Part shown: one piece after another, positions 26,723-36,437 of the stretch
Numbering within the stretch: position 1 is the first letter of the stretch
Layout: every line of letters begins with the position of its first letter
From: Kocuria rosea
Lineage (GTDB): Bacteria; Actinomycetota; Actinomycetes; Actinomycetales; Micrococcaceae
Assembly: GCF_006094695.1 (NCBI RefSeq)
Contig: NZ_CP035103.1
Coordinates: 3,534,001-3,598,000, forward strand
DNA length: 64,000 nucleotides
Reading direction: 5' to 3'
Notes under the pieces: model-generated
Databases searched by the model: none
Told to the model about the DNA's origin: nothing
What the model saw: the letters and a program-made list of their open reading frames with translations, nothing else
Made by a program: the position numbers and the translations under genes

Positions 26723-28348
26723 ATGTCCGTGAGCACCCAGACCACCACCCTCTCCGGCCACTCGATCATCGCCGGCCGCCAGGTCGTCGGCACCGGCGGC
26801 ACCACCCACGGCATCGACCCGGCGACCAACGCCGAGCTCGAGCCCGCGTACTCCCTGGTCGACGAGGCCCAGCTCGCCCAGGCCACCGCGGCCGCCGAAG
26901 AGGCCTTCGAGTCCTTCAGCAGCCTCGACCCCGAGACCCACGCGGGCTTCCTCGAGAAGGTCGCCGCCAACATCGAGGCCGCCGGCCCCGAGCTGGTGGA
27001 CCGCGCCTCGACCGAGACCGGACTGCCGAAGCCCCGCCTGCAGGGCGAGCTGGCGCGCACCACCGGGCAGCTGCGGCTGTTCGCCCGTGTGGTGCGGCAG
27101 GGCGACCACCGCGGCGTGCGCATCGAGCCGCCCCTGCCGGAGCGCACCCCCCTGCCCCGCCCGGACCTGCGCCAGCGCAAGGTCCCGCTGGGCCCGGTGG
27201 CCGTGTTCGGGGCCAGCAACTTCCCGTTCGCCTTCTCCACCGCCGGCGGCGACACCGCCTCCGCGCTGGCAGCCGGCTGCCCGGTGGTCTTCAAGGCGCA
27301 CAACGCCCACCCCGGCACGGGAGAGATCGTGGGCCGCGCCCTCACGGACGCGGTCCGCGAGAGCGGCCTGCACCCGGGGGTGTTCTCGCTGATCTACGGT
27401 CCCGGCGCGAGCATCGGCCAGGCCCTGGTCAGGGACCCGGCCATCAAGGCCGTCGGGTTCACCGGGTCCCGCGGCGCCGGCACGGCGCTGATGGCCACGG
27501 CTGCGGCCCGTCCCGAGCCCATTCCGGTGTACGCCGAGATGAGCTCCATCAACCCCGTCTTCCTCTTCGACTCCGCCCTGCGCGGTGACGCCGAGGAGTT
27601 CGCCCGCGCCTACGTCACCTCCCTGACGGGCTCCTCCGGGCAGCTGTGCACCAACCCGGGTCTGCTGTTCGTGCCCGAGGGAGAGGCCGGCGACGCGTTC
27701 CTGGCTGCCGTCGGGCTCGTGCTGGCCGACGCCGAGGGCGCGACCATGCTCACCCCCGGCATCGCCCGCTCCTGCCGGGAGGGCATCGACGCCCTGGGCT
27801 CCCAGGAGGACGTCGAGATCGTGGCCCGCGGCAAGGAGGGCCCCACCGAGAACGCCCCCGCCCCCGTGGTCTTCGGCGCCCAGGTCCCCGCCTTCCTCAC
27901 CAACCCGGTGCTGCAGGAGGAGATCTTCGGCGCCTCGTCCCTGGCGATCCGCTACGGCTCCGCGGAGGAGCTGGTGGCCGCGGCGGCCCGGATGGAGGGC
28001 CAGCTGACGGCGAGCCTGTTCCTGTCCGAGGAGGACGTCCCCACCGCGGCCCCGCTGCTTCCGGTGCTGGAGCGCAAGGTGGGCCGGATCCTCGCCAACG
28101 GCTGGCCGACCGGCGTGGACGTGGGCGAGGCGATGGTCCACGGCGGCCCGTTCCCGGCGACCTCCGACTCGCGGACCACCTCGGTGGGCACGCTCGCGAT
28201 CGAAAGGTTCCTCCGCCCCGTGGCCTACCAGAACATCCCCGCCGCCCTGCTGCCCGCGCCCGTGCAGGACGACAACCCGTGGCACCTCAACCGCCGGGTC
28301 GACGGCCGCATCCAGCTGGCCGGCCCCCAGGAAGGAGACCGCGCATGA
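26723..28348 (+). CDS. 2,5-dioxovalerate (alpha-ketoglutaric semialdehyde) dehydrogenase
   Basis: Aldehyde dehydrogenase of 541 residues in the subgroup that oxidises ketoglutarate semialdehyde to 2-oxoglutarate with NAD(P)+. Active-site residues: Asn166 ([10 protein letters not shown]), Glu272 ([11 protein letters not shown]) and nucleophile Cys309 (SGQLCTNPG). The N-terminal [24 protein letters not shown] is typical of this subgroup. It is the last step of the glucarate pathway into the TCA cycle. The stop overlaps the gudD ATG by 4 bases. Confidence 0.92.
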   Translation: MSVSTQTTTLSGHSIIAGRQVVGTGGTTHGIDPATNAELEPAYSLVDEAQLAQATAAAEEAFESFSSLDPETHAGFLEKVAANIEAAGPELVDRASTETGLPKPRLQGELARTTGQLRLFARVVRQGDHRGVRIEPPLPERTPLPRPDLRQRKVPLGPVAVFGASNFPFAFSTAGGDTASALAAGCPVVFKAHNAHPGTGEIVGRALTDAVRESGLHPGVFSLIYGPGASIGQALVRDPAIKAVGFTGSRGAGTALMATAAARPEPIPVYAEMSSINPVFLFDSALRGDAEEFARAYVTSLTGSSGQLCTNPGLLFVPEGEAGDAFLAAVGLVLADAEGATMLTPGIARSCREGIDALGSQEDVEIVARGKEGPTENAPAPVVFGAQVPAFLTNPVLQEEIFGASSLAIRYGSAEELVAAAARMEGQLTASLFLSEEDVPTAAPLLPVLERKVGRILANGWPTGVDVGEAMVHGGPFPATSDSRTTSVGTLAIERFLRPVAYQNIPAALLPAPVQDDNPWHLNRRVDGRIQLAGPQEGDRA

Positions 28349-29673
28349 GCGCCCAGCCCACCGTCGCACGGCTCGAGGTCGTGCCCGTCGCGGGGCACGA
28401 CTCCATGCTGCTCAACCTCTCCGGCGCCCACGGGCCGTTCTTCACCCGCAACGTGGTGATCGTGACGGACTCCGACGGGCGGACCGGCCTGGGCGAGGTC
28501 CCGGGCGGGGAGGCGATCCGCGCCACGATCGAGGAGGCTGCCGGGCTGCTGGCGGGGCAGCCCGTGGCGCTGTTCCGCACCCTGCTGCGCCGGGTCGCCG
28601 CGGCCTTCGCGGACCGGGACGCCGGCGGGCGCGGCCTGCAGACCTTCGACCTGCGCACCGCCGTGCACGCCGTGACCGGCATCGAGTCCGCCCTCCTGGA
28701 CCTGCACGGGCAGTTCCTGGGCGTGCCGGTGGCCGAGCTGCTCGGCGACGGGCAGCAGCGCGCCTCGGTGCCCATGCTGGGCTACCTGTTCTTCGTGGGC
28801 GACCCGGACAGCACCGGCCTGCCGTATCTGCGCGAGCCCCACGGCGCGGACCAGTGGGAGCGGGTGCGCCGGGAGGAGGCGATGACCCCCGAGGGCATCG
28901 TGCGCCTGGCCGAGGCCTCCCGGGAGCGGTACGGCTTCAAGGACTTCAAGCTCAAGGGCGGCGTCCAGGCCGGCGACCTCGAGGTCGACGCCGTCACGGC
29001 GATCAAGGAGCGGTTCCCCGAGGCCCGGGTCACCCTCGACCCCAACGGCGGCTGGCTGCTCGAGGAGGCCGTCCGGCTGGGCCGGCGGATGCAGGGCGTG
29101 GTCGCCTACGCCGAGGACCCGTGCGGCGCCGAGGGCCGGTTCTCCGGCCGCGAGGTGATGGCGGAGTTCCGGCGGGCCACCGGCCTGCCGACGGCGACGA
29201 ACATGATCGCCACCGACTGGCGCGAGATGTCCCACGCGGTGCGTGCCGGCGCCGTGGACATCCCGCTGGCGGACCCGCACTTCTGGACGATGGCCGGTTC
29301 CGTGCGCGTGGCCCAGCTGTGCCACGAGTTCGGGCTGACGTGGGGCTCCCACTCCAACAACCACTTCGACATCTCCCTGGCCATGTTCACCCACGTGGGT
29401 GCGGCGGCACCGGGCGAGATCACCGCGCTGGACACGCACTGGATCTGGCAGGACGGCCAGGGCCTCACCCGGGAGCCGCTGCGCATCCGCGACGGCGAGA
29501 TCCGGGTGCCCGCGAGCCCGGGCCTCGGCGTGGAGCTGGACCGCGAGCGCCTGGCGGAGGCCCACGAGCTCTACCTCGAGCACGGGCTGGGCGCCCGCGA
29601 CGACGCCGCGGCCATGCAGTACCTCATCGAGGGCTGGAGCTTCGACCCGAAGCGCCCCTGCCTGGTCCGCTGA
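28345..29673 (+). CDS. gudD: Glucarate dehydratase
   Basis: Dehydrates D-glucarate (and L-idarate in the family) to 5-keto-4-deoxyglucarate. Enolase superfamily, 442 residues. All E. coli GudD active-site positions are found with a constant offset of three: Lys204 (FKLKGG), Asp232 (LDPNGG), Glu257 (AEDPCG), Asn286 (TATNMIAT), His336 (GSHSNNHFD). This makes the assignment firm. It is coupled to the dehydrogenase by an ATGA overlap and followed 19 bases later by an AEC permease. Confidence 0.95.
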   Translation: MSAQPTVARLEVVPVAGHDSMLLNLSGAHGPFFTRNVVIVTDSDGRTGLGEVPGGEAIRATIEEAAGLLAGQPVALFRTLLRRVAAAFADRDAGGRGLQTFDLRTAVHAVTGIESALLDLHGQFLGVPVAELLGDGQQRASVPMLGYLFFVGDPDSTGLPYLREPHGADQWERVRREEAMTPEGIVRLAEASRERYGFKDFKLKGGVQAGDLEVDAVTAIKERFPEARVTLDPNGGWLLEEAVRLGRRMQGVVAYAEDPCGAEGRFSGREVMAEFRRATGLPTATNMIATDWREMSHAVRAGAVDIPLADPHFWTMAGSVRVAQLCHEFGLTWGSHSNNHFDISLAMFTHVGAAAPGEITALDTHWIWQDGQGLTREPLRIRDGEIRVPASPGLGVELDRERLAEAHELYLEHGLGARDDAAAMQYLIEGWSFDPKRPCLVR

Positions 29674-29692
29674 GCCGGAGAGGAGCGGCCGG

Positions 29693-30670
29693 ATGACGGG
29701 GGTGCTGCTGGGCTTCGGCGTGGTGGCCGTGCTCACGGCCGTCGGTTTCGCCACCGCCGCGCTGCTGCCCGGTGAGGCCCGCACCATGCGTGCGGGCCTC
29801 ACCCCCGTCATCTACTACCTGACCAATCCGGCGCTGATGGTGGTGCTCGTGGCGGGCACCGACCTCGGGGCCGTGCTCGGGGTCTACACCCCGATCGCCC
29901 TCGCCACCGCCGCGGTGGCGGGTGCGCTCTTCGCCCTGTACAGCGGCCTGGTGCTGCGCCGGGGAGCGGCCCGCACGGCGGTCGGCGCCATGGCCTCCTC
30001 CTACGTGAACGCCGGGAACATCGGGCTGCCCATCGCGCTCTACGCGGTGGGCAGCGCCGCGCCCGTGGTCTCCGTGCTGCTGGCCCAGCTGCTGGTGATC
30101 GCCCCGCTCTATCTGCTCGTGTTCTCCTGGGCCACCCGCCCGTCGCGCCGTGCCGGTCCGGGAGCGGCAATCCGGACGGCGGCCCCCGGGCGGACGAGCA
30201 CCTCGACCGGCCGCACGATCGTGCGGTCGGTGGCGAACCCCGTCACGGTCGGCACCGCGGCCGGAGTGCTGCTCTCCGCGACCGGCCTGGAGGTGCCCGA
30301 GGTGCTGTGGGCCCCCCTCGAGATGCTCGGCCAGGCGTCCGTCCCCCTGCTGCTCCTGCTGTTCGGGATGGGACTGCACGGGCAGCGCCCGTTCCGGAAC
30401 CGCGCGCTCGTGCCGGACGTGCTCGGCGGGACGCTGGTCAAGGTGGTCGCGATGCCCGTGCTGGCGTGGGCGATCGGCAGGTTCGGGTTCGGCCTGGGCG
30501 GCACCGAGCTGCTGGGCGTGGTCGTCATGGCGGCCCTGCCCACGGCCCAGAACGTGTTCCTGTTCTCGTCCCAGTTCCGGATGCCGGCCAACGCCGCCCG
30601 CGACATCATCCTCCTCAGCTCGTTCCTCTCCTTCCCGGCCGTCCTCCTCGCCGGCCTGCTCCTGCACTGA
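29693..30670 (+). CDS. AEC (auxin efflux carrier) family transporter
   Basis: Membrane protein of 325 residues with about ten hydrophobic segments in two halves around a basic loop ([24 protein letters not shown], written in part). Family hallmarks: SSYVNAGNIGLPIALYA and ALPTAQNVFLFSSQF. AEC proteins carry small carboxylates such as malate. ATG at 29693 has GAGAGGAG upstream, and the short gap after gudD suggests it is the last gene of the glucarate operon, possibly exporting or importing a dicarboxylate. Confidence 0.85.
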   Translation: MTGVLLGFGVVAVLTAVGFATAALLPGEARTMRAGLTPVIYYLTNPALMVVLVAGTDLGAVLGVYTPIALATAAVAGALFALYSGLVLRRGAARTAVGAMASSYVNAGNIGLPIALYAVGSAAPVVSVLLAQLLVIAPLYLLVFSWATRPSRRAGPGAAIRTAAPGRTSTSTGRTIVRSVANPVTVGTAAGVLLSATGLEVPEVLWAPLEMLGQASVPLLLLLFGMGLHGQRPFRNRALVPDVLGGTLVKVVAMPVLAWAIGRFGFGLGGTELLGVVVMAALPTAQNVFLFSSQFRMPANAARDIILLSSFLSFPAVLLAGLLLH

Positions 30671-30797
30671 CCCGGGGCGCCCCGCGTGCACGGCACCGGC
30701 GCTGCACGGGGTCGGAGCGCTGTCGCAGTACCGTGGAGCCTGTCCGGGCCGCCCCTCGCGGGGCCGGCCTGCCCGCCAGCCCCGAGGAGACCTCCCC

Positions 30798-32015
30798 GTG
30801 CCGAGCCCGAGCGCCGATCCGCCGAGCGCCCCCACGTCCCGCCGGGCGCTCGTCTACCTCGCCGTGTGCGTGGTCCTGGTGGGCCTGAACCTGCGCACGG
30901 TCTTCTCCAGCTTCTCCGCGATCCTCCCGGAGATCACCGCGGCCGCCGGCCTCCCCGGGTGGGCGGTCACCGTGCTGACCACCGCCCCGGTGACGCTGCT
31001 CGGCGTCTTCGCGCCGTTCGCGCCGCGCCTGGCCCGCCGGTTCGGGTCCGAGAACGTGCTGCTGGGCGCGATGGTGGTCCTGACCCTGGGCCTGGTGGCC
31101 CGCGGGCTGCCCCTGCCCGGGGCGAGCGCCCTGCCGCTGCTGCTCGCGGGGACGGTCGCGTGCGGCGCCGCGATCGCCCTGGGCAACGTGCTGCTGCCGT
31201 CCATCGTCAAGCGGGACTTCGCCCACCGGATCGGCCTGATGAGCGGGCTCTACACCACCGCGATCTGCGCGTCCGCCGCCCTCGGCGCGGGCCTCACCTA
31301 CCCGGTGTTCCAGGCCACGGGCTCCTGGCGGGGCTCCCTGGCGGTGTGGGCGGTGCCCGCGGCCGTGGTGGTGGCGCTGCTCGTGCCGGTGGCGCTCCGC
31401 CGCCGGGCGCCCGGCCCCCCGCCGCCAGGGACCGACGGGCCCGGCCCCTGGCGCTCGCCGGTGGCCTGGCAGATCACCCTGTTCATGGTCTTCCAGGCGA
31501 TGATGTCCTTCAGCGTCTTCGCGTGGCTCGCCCCCATCCTGCGGGACCGCGGGATCGACGGCGCCGCCGCCGGGCTGATCGTGGCCGTGTCCATCCTGCT
31601 CCAGATGACGGGCTCGCTCTTCGCCCCGGTCCTGGCCGCGCGGATGGCCGACCAGCGGGTGCTCAACGCCGCGGTGGCCCTCATGGCCGGCGGCGGCTTC
31701 GTGCTCTCGATCTTCGGGCCCCTCCAGCTGATCTGGGTCTGGACCGGGCTGCTGGGGCTGGGCCAGGGCAGCCTCACCGCCGTGGCCCTGACGATGATCG
31801 CGCTGCGGACCCGCAGCAGCCACATGGCGGTGCGGCTCTCGGGCATGATGCAGGGCGTCGGCTACGGCGTGGGCTCCTCGGGCACCTTCCTGGTGGGGCA
31901 GCTGCTGCACTGGACCGGGGGCTTCGCCGCGGCGGGCGTCATGTTCGCGGCGGTCGGCACGCTCGCGGCGGTCTTCGGCTGGCAGGCCGGCCGGGCCCGC
32001 CTCATCCGGGAGTGA
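30798..32015 (+). CDS. MFS transporter, CynX/NimT type
   Basis: Major facilitator of 405 residues with about 12 membrane segments. The first segment LVYLAVCVVLVGLNLRTVFSSFSAILPEI matches the CynX/NimT (cyanate/nitroimidazole) subfamily. GTG at 30798 follows GAGGAG with 8-base spacing. It stands alone on the plus strand and its 3' end overlaps the convergent LacI-type gene by 14 bases. Substrate unknown. Confidence 0.87.
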   Translation: MPSPSADPPSAPTSRRALVYLAVCVVLVGLNLRTVFSSFSAILPEITAAAGLPGWAVTVLTTAPVTLLGVFAPFAPRLARRFGSENVLLGAMVVLTLGLVARGLPLPGASALPLLLAGTVACGAAIALGNVLLPSIVKRDFAHRIGLMSGLYTTAICASAALGAGLTYPVFQATGSWRGSLAVWAVPAAVVVALLVPVALRRRAPGPPPPGTDGPGPWRSPVAWQITLFMVFQAMMSFSVFAWLAPILRDRGIDGAAAGLIVAVSILLQMTGSLFAPVLAARMADQRVLNAAVALMAGGGFVLSIFGPLQLIWVWTGLLGLGQGSLTAVALTMIALRTRSSHMAVRLSGMMQGVGYGVGSSGTFLVGQLLHWTGGFAAAGVMFAAVGTLAAVFGWQAGRARLIRE

Positions 32016-33042
32016 CCACCCCGTCCGCCGCGCCCCGGGGCGCGGCGGTGGAGGAGCGCTCGACGAGCGAGGTCTGGAGCTGGAGCGGGTGGACCCGGCG
32101 GGACCCGCCGGCCAGCAGGGTGATCGCGCGCTCGACGGCCATCTCGCCCATGGCGTGCAGGGGCTGGCGCACCGTGGTCAGCTTGGGCGAGGCCCAGCGC
32201 GCGAGCAGCGTGTCGTCGAAGCCGACCACGCTGAGGTCCTCGGGCACCCGCAGCCCCGCCTGCCGGGCGGCCTCGAAGGCGCCGAGGGCGGCCTCGTCGG
32301 AGGCCGCGAACAGGGCCGTGGGCGGGTCCTCGAGCTCGAGCAGCTCCTGGGCGCCGGCGAAGCCCGCCTCGTAGCTGAACCCGCCGCCCGTCACGAGGCC
32401 GGGGTCGTGCGGCACCCCGGCGTCCTCCAGGGCGCTGCGGTAGCCGGCCAGGCGCTCGCGCGCCGGGACCGAGCCCCCGGCGCCGCTGAGGTGGCCGATC
32501 CGGCGGTGCCCGAGCCCCAGGAGGTGGGTGGTGGCCTCGTGCCCGCCGGCCCAGTTGGTGGAGCCGATGCTGGGAACCGTGGACGGCAGGCTGTTCACGG
32601 GGTCGATGGCCACCAGCGGGACCTGCGCGTGGGCCGCGGCGGCCACCTGCTCCGCGGTCAGCGGGGTGGTCACGGCGATGACCGCGGTCTCGCCCGTGCG
32701 GCCGCAGCGGGCGAACCAGTCCTCGGAGAACGGGGAGACGTCGCCCTGCTCGAGGCTCGGCAGCGTGCTCAGCATGAGGTCGGCCTCGGCGCGGCCGCAG
32801 GCGTCCACGGCGCCGGCCATCACCTGGAGGGAGTAGTTGCTCTCGAGGGTGTCGAAGACGAGCACGATGGCCGTCCGGGGCCGGCGGGCGGCCGAGCCCG
32901 TGTAGCCGAGGTCGGCGACCGCGGCCCGGACCCGCTCCCGCGTGTCCTCCCCCACGTCGGGGCGTCCGTTGAGCACCTTGGAGACCGTGCCCTTGGAGAC
33001 GCCGGCCTGGGCGGCCACCTGGCTCAGCGTGGTTCTCTTCAT
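32002..33042 (-). CDS. LacI family repressor of the xylan utilisation genes
   Basis: Regulator of 346 residues. HTH at residues about 4-50 (TTLSQVAAQAGVSKGTVSKVLNGRPDV) and an effector domain ending VGFDDTLLARWASPKLTTVRQPLHAMG. It is divergent from the xylo-oligosaccharide importer, and two CGAAAC/GTTTCG palindromes sit in the gap (33086, 33185), consistent with repression and autoregulation in the manner of Streptomyces BxlR (family knowledge). Its 3' end overlaps the MFS gene on the other strand by 14 bases. Confidence 0.9.
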   Translation of the reverse strand: MKRTTLSQVAAQAGVSKGTVSKVLNGRPDVGEDTRERVRAAVADLGYTGSAARRPRTAIVLVFDTLESNYSLQVMAGAVDACGRAEADLMLSTLPSLEQGDVSPFSEDWFARCGRTGETAVIAVTTPLTAEQVAAAAHAQVPLVAIDPVNSLPSTVPSIGSTNWAGGHEATTHLLGLGHRRIGHLSGAGGSVPARERLAGYRSALEDAGVPHDPGLVTGGGFSYEAGFAGAQELLELEDPPTALFAASDEAALGAFEAARQAGLRVPEDLSVVGFDDTLLARWASPKLTTVRQPLHAMGEMAVERAITLLAGGSRRVHPLQLQTSLVERSSTAAPRGAADGVVTPG

Positions 33043-33085
33043 GCGGGACGATCTCCTCGGACGCGGGCGGGTCACGGGCGGACGG

Positions 33086-33097
33086 CGAAACGTTTCG
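33086..33097. promoter_or_regulatory. LacI-type operator 1 (xylan locus)
   Basis: CGAAACGTTTCG is a perfect 12-base palindrome 44 bases upstream of the repressor start on the minus strand. Likely autoregulatory operator. Confidence 0.75.
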
Positions 33098-33135
33098 ACG
33101 CACTTCGCCGCAGTGGCCCCGGTCACACCAGGGGG

Positions 33136-33198
33136 TTGACGGGTGTGAAACAGGCCACTTACTCTTCTCGCAACGAAACGCTATACGAAAAGTTTCGT
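33136..33198 (+). promoter_or_regulatory. Promoter and operator 2 of the xylo-oligosaccharide importer
   Basis: TTGACG (33136-33141) and TACTCT (33160-33165) with an 18-base spacer form a good sigma-70-like promoter. ACGAAAAGTTTCGT (33185-33198), a near-perfect palindrome matching operator 1, lies downstream of the predicted start, and an extra CGAAAC half-site is at about 33174. A repressor bound there would block elongation. Confidence 0.7.
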
Positions 33199-33234
33199 AG
33201 GCGCAATGCATTGCTCGACGACGAGGAGAACGCC

Positions 33235-34584
33235 ATGACCACCCACCGCAGCCTCCGCCCCGCGCCCGCCGGCGCGCACCGGGGCCCCTTCTCCCCCCGC
33301 TCGCTGTCCCGCATCGCGCTCGTGGGCGCCGCGGCCCTGACCCTGGCCGGGTGCAGCGCCGGGGCCCAGCCCGGCGGCGGGGGCGGCGAGGGCGGCGCCA
33401 GCGCCTGGACGCTGACCGGCGGCGCCGAGGAGACGTTCCGCAGCTCCTTCCAGGCGTGGAACGACGCCAACGGCGACAGCCCGATCACCGCCGAGTACTT
33501 CGCGAACGACGCCTTCAAGGAGAAGATCCGCACCAGCGTCGGCTCCGGCAACGCGCCGACCCTGATCTACAACTGGGGCGGCGACACCCTGGAGAGCTAC
33601 GTCGAGAACGGCAGCGTGGTGGAGCTGACCGGGGAGATCCCCGAGATGGAGGAGCGCGCCCTCGACTCCGTGCTGGAGACCGGCAAGGTGGACGGGAAGC
33701 TCTACGCCGTCCCGAACAACAACACCCAGCCCGTCATCCTGTACTACAACACCAAGCTCTTCGAGGAGGCCGGCGTCGAGGTCCCCACCACGTGGGAGGA
33801 GATGCTGGACGCCGTGGAGGCCTTCAAGGCCGAGGGCGTCACGCCGATCTCCGTGGCCGGCTCCAGCCAGTGGCCGTACCTGATGTGGATCCAGTACCTC
33901 ACCGACCGGATCGGCGGGCCCGAGGTGTTCCAGGCCGTCGTGGACGGCGAGGAGGACGCGTGGTCGCACCCGGCGATCACCCAGGCCCTGGAGAAGATCC
34001 AGGAGCTCGTCGAGGCCGGCGGCTTCGGCGACGCCTACGGATCCGTGGTGGCCGACGCGGGCGCCGACGTGGCGCTCGTGCACACCGACCAGGCGGCCAT
34101 GATGCTGCACGGCAGCTGGGTCTACTCCAGCTTCCTCACCGACGCCCCCGAGTGGACCGCCGAGGGCAACCTGGGCTACACCACGTTCCCCGAGATCGAG
34201 GGCGGACAGGGCGACCCGCAGAACATCGTGGGCAACCCGGCGAACTTCTGGGCCGTGTCCGCGGACGCGTCCGAGGAGGAGCAGGCCACGGCCCTCGAGT
34301 ACCTCGACGACATGAACCTCGACGACGCCGCGGTCGACACGCTCTTCGACGCCGGGCTGATCCCCGCCGTGGACGGCGTGGAGGACAGGATCGCCGAGAC
34401 CGAGCACCCGGAGTACCTCGACTTCGCCTACTCGATGGTCCAGGACGCGCCGAACTTCCAGCTCTCCTGGGACCAGGCGCTCCCGGCCGACCAGGGACAG
34501 GCCCTGCTGACCAACCTCAGCCAGGTCTTCGCCGGCGAGATGAGCCCCGAGGAGTTCCAGACCGCGATGAACGGGACGCTCTGA
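33235..34584 (+). CDS. Sugar (xylo-oligosaccharide type) ABC transporter binding lipoprotein
   Basis: Family 1 binding protein of 449 residues. Long basic N-terminus, hydrophobic stretch IALVGAAALTLAGC with lipobox Cys40, then a Gly-rich linker. Mature protein shows WTLTGGAEETFRSSFQAWNDAN, IYNWGGDTLESYV and GKLYAVPNNNTQPVILYYN. ATG at 33235 has GAGGAG upstream. First gene of an operon with two permeases, GH3 and GH10, so it most likely binds xylobiose or longer xylo-oligomers released outside by the GH10 enzyme. The ATPase is not encoded here. Confidence 0.88.
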   Translation: MTTHRSLRPAPAGAHRGPFSPRSLSRIALVGAAALTLAGCSAGAQPGGGGGEGGASAWTLTGGAEETFRSSFQAWNDANGDSPITAEYFANDAFKEKIRTSVGSGNAPTLIYNWGGDTLESYVENGSVVELTGEIPEMEERALDSVLETGKVDGKLYAVPNNNTQPVILYYNTKLFEEAGVEVPTTWEEMLDAVEAFKAEGVTPISVAGSSQWPYLMWIQYLTDRIGGPEVFQAVVDGEEDAWSHPAITQALEKIQELVEAGGFGDAYGSVVADAGADVALVHTDQAAMMLHGSWVYSSFLTDAPEWTAEGNLGYTTFPEIEGGQGDPQNIVGNPANFWAVSADASEEEQATALEYLDDMNLDDAAVDTLFDAGLIPAVDGVEDRIAETEHPEYLDFAYSMVQDAPNFQLSWDQALPADQGQALLTNLSQVFAGEMSPEEFQTAMNGTL

Positions 34585-35489
34585 TGCTCGTGCGCTCCTC
34601 CACCCGGCGGAGGGCCCGGGCGGGCGCCGGCCCCAGCAACTGGATGCTGGCGCCCGCCCTGGTCTTCTTCGGCATCTTCGCGATCGGTCCGCTGCTGGGC
34701 GTCCTGGTGCTGTCCTTCATGGAGTGGGACGGCCTGGGCACCCCGCAGTGGACCGGGGGCGAGAACTGGGTGTCCGTGCTCGAGAACCCGGTCTCGCGGC
34801 AGGCGATGGTGCTGACGGTCCAGCTCACGCTGCTGAGCTACGCCGTGCAGTTCCCGCTGAGTCTGCTGCTCGGCGTGTTCATGGCCGGCCGCCAGCGGTA
34901 CCGGGAGTTCCTCTCCGTCCTGTACTTCCTGCCGATGCTCTTCTCGGCCGCGGCGATCGGCATCGCCTTCAAGGCCCTGCTCGACCCGAACTTCGGGCTG
35001 TCGCGGGCGTTCGACGCGGCGCTGCTGCGGCAGGACTGGCTGGGTGACGGGAGCCTGGCGTTCTACGTCGTCGTCGTCGTCATCTCGTGGTCCTTCATCC
35101 CCTTCCACTCGCTGCTCTACCAGGCGGGGGTCCGGCAGATCCCGCGGACCATGTACGAGGCCGCCACCATCGACGGCGCGGGCACGGTGCGGCAGTTCTT
35201 CTCGATCACGCTGCCGCAGCTGAAGTACACCATCGTGACGTCCTCCACGCTGATGCTGGTCGGCTCCCTGACCTACTTCGACCTCGTCTTCGCCCTCACC
35301 GGGGGCGGGCCGGGCACCGCGACCCGGATCCTGCCCCTGGACATGTACCTGACCGGATTCCGCAGCAACCAGATGGGCGAGGCCAGTGTCCTGGCGGTCA
35401 TCCTCGTCGCCGTGGGGCTCACCCTCGCCCTCGGCCTGCAACGGCTCACCGGGGCCGAAAAGATGGAGAGCCAGGCGGAAGGTGCGTAG
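34584..35489 (+). CDS. ABC transporter permease (MalF type), xylo-oligosaccharide importer
   Basis: Six-segment membrane permease of 301 residues with an EAA loop YEAATIDGAGTVRQFFSITLP. The ATG shares its first base with the upstream stop codon (TGATG), so translation is coupled to the binding protein. Works with the next permease to import the bound sugar. Confidence 0.9.
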   Translation: MLVRSSTRRRARAGAGPSNWMLAPALVFFGIFAIGPLLGVLVLSFMEWDGLGTPQWTGGENWVSVLENPVSRQAMVLTVQLTLLSYAVQFPLSLLLGVFMAGRQRYREFLSVLYFLPMLFSAAAIGIAFKALLDPNFGLSRAFDAALLRQDWLGDGSLAFYVVVVVISWSFIPFHSLLYQAGVRQIPRTMYEAATIDGAGTVRQFFSITLPQLKYTIVTSSTLMLVGSLTYFDLVFALTGGGPGTATRILPLDMYLTGFRSNQMGEASVLAVILVAVGLTLALGLQRLTGAEKMESQAEGA

Positions 35490-35493
35490 TCCC

Positions 35494-36408
35494 ATGAGCA
35501 CACGAACCACGGACACCCCTCCCGTGCGCACGCGGCCCGGGGGCGCGCCCCGCCCGGACGCCCGGCCGGCGGCCGCCCGTCCCGCCCGCCGGCGCCGGGG
35601 GCTCCCGAACATCCCGGCGGCCGTCGGCGGCTGGCTGTGGCTGGGCGCGATCATCATCCCGATCTACTACATCGCCATCACGAGCCTGAAGCCCCGCGAG
35701 GACTACTACTCCACGAACCCGCTGCTGCCCTCGTCCCCGACGTTCGCGCCGTACGCCACGGTCCTGCAGAACCAGTTCGTCCAGTACTTCCTCAACAGCG
35801 TGGTCGTGGTCGTGTTCACGGTGGCCGGGATCGTCTTCCTGTCCCTGCTCGCGTCCTACGTGATCGTGCGCAGCCGGAGCGGGCTGGCCGTGTTCTCGAA
35901 CCGGCTGTTCCTGCTGGGCATCGCCATCCCGATCCAGGCGACGATCATCCCGATCTACCTGATCATCGTCCAGCTCGGCCTCTACGACACCCTGGCCGCC
36001 CTGATCCTGCCCGGGATCGCGTCCGGGATCCCGATCACGGTCCTGATCCTGACGAACTTCATGCGGGACATCCCCAACGAGCTCTACGAGTCCATGACCC
36101 TCGACGGCGCCGGCGACTGGAAGGTCTTCCGCACGCTCGTGCTGCCGCTGAGCCTGCCCGCCATCACCACCGTGGGCGTCTACAACGCCCTCAACAGCTG
36201 GAACAACTTCCTGTTCCCGCTGATCCTCACGCAGAGCTCCGCGAAGCGCACGCTGCCCCTGTCCCTGTGGACCTACCAGGGGGAGTTCCAGGCCGACATC
36301 CCCGCCGTCCTGGCCGCCGTCGTCCTCTCGGCGCTGCCGATCCTCGTCCTCTACGTCTTCGGGCGCCGGCACCTCGTCGCCGGGCTCACCGCCGGCTTCG
36401 GCAAGTGA
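35494..36408 (+). CDS. ABC transporter permease (MalG type), xylo-oligosaccharide importer
   Basis: Membrane permease of 304 residues with a long Pro/Arg-rich cytoplasmic N-terminus (residues 1-40) and EAA loop YESMTLDGAGDWKVFRTLVLP. The end RRHLVAGLTAGFGK is the usual C-terminus of MalG-type permeases. Four bases separate it from the previous stop, and the GH3 gene follows after 29 bases. Confidence 0.9.
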   Translation: MSTRTTDTPPVRTRPGGAPRPDARPAAARPARRRRGLPNIPAAVGGWLWLGAIIIPIYYIAITSLKPREDYYSTNPLLPSSPTFAPYATVLQNQFVQYFLNSVVVVVFTVAGIVFLSLLASYVIVRSRSGLAVFSNRLFLLGIAIPIQATIIPIYLIIVQLGLYDTLAALILPGIASGIPITVLILTNFMRDIPNELYESMTLDGAGDWKVFRTLVLPLSLPAITTVGVYNALNSWNNFLFPLILTQSSAKRTLPLSLWTYQGEFQADIPAVLAAVVLSALPILVLYVFGRRHLVAGLTAGFGK

Positions 36409-36437
36409 CGCGCCCACCGAGCAGAAAGAACACCCCC

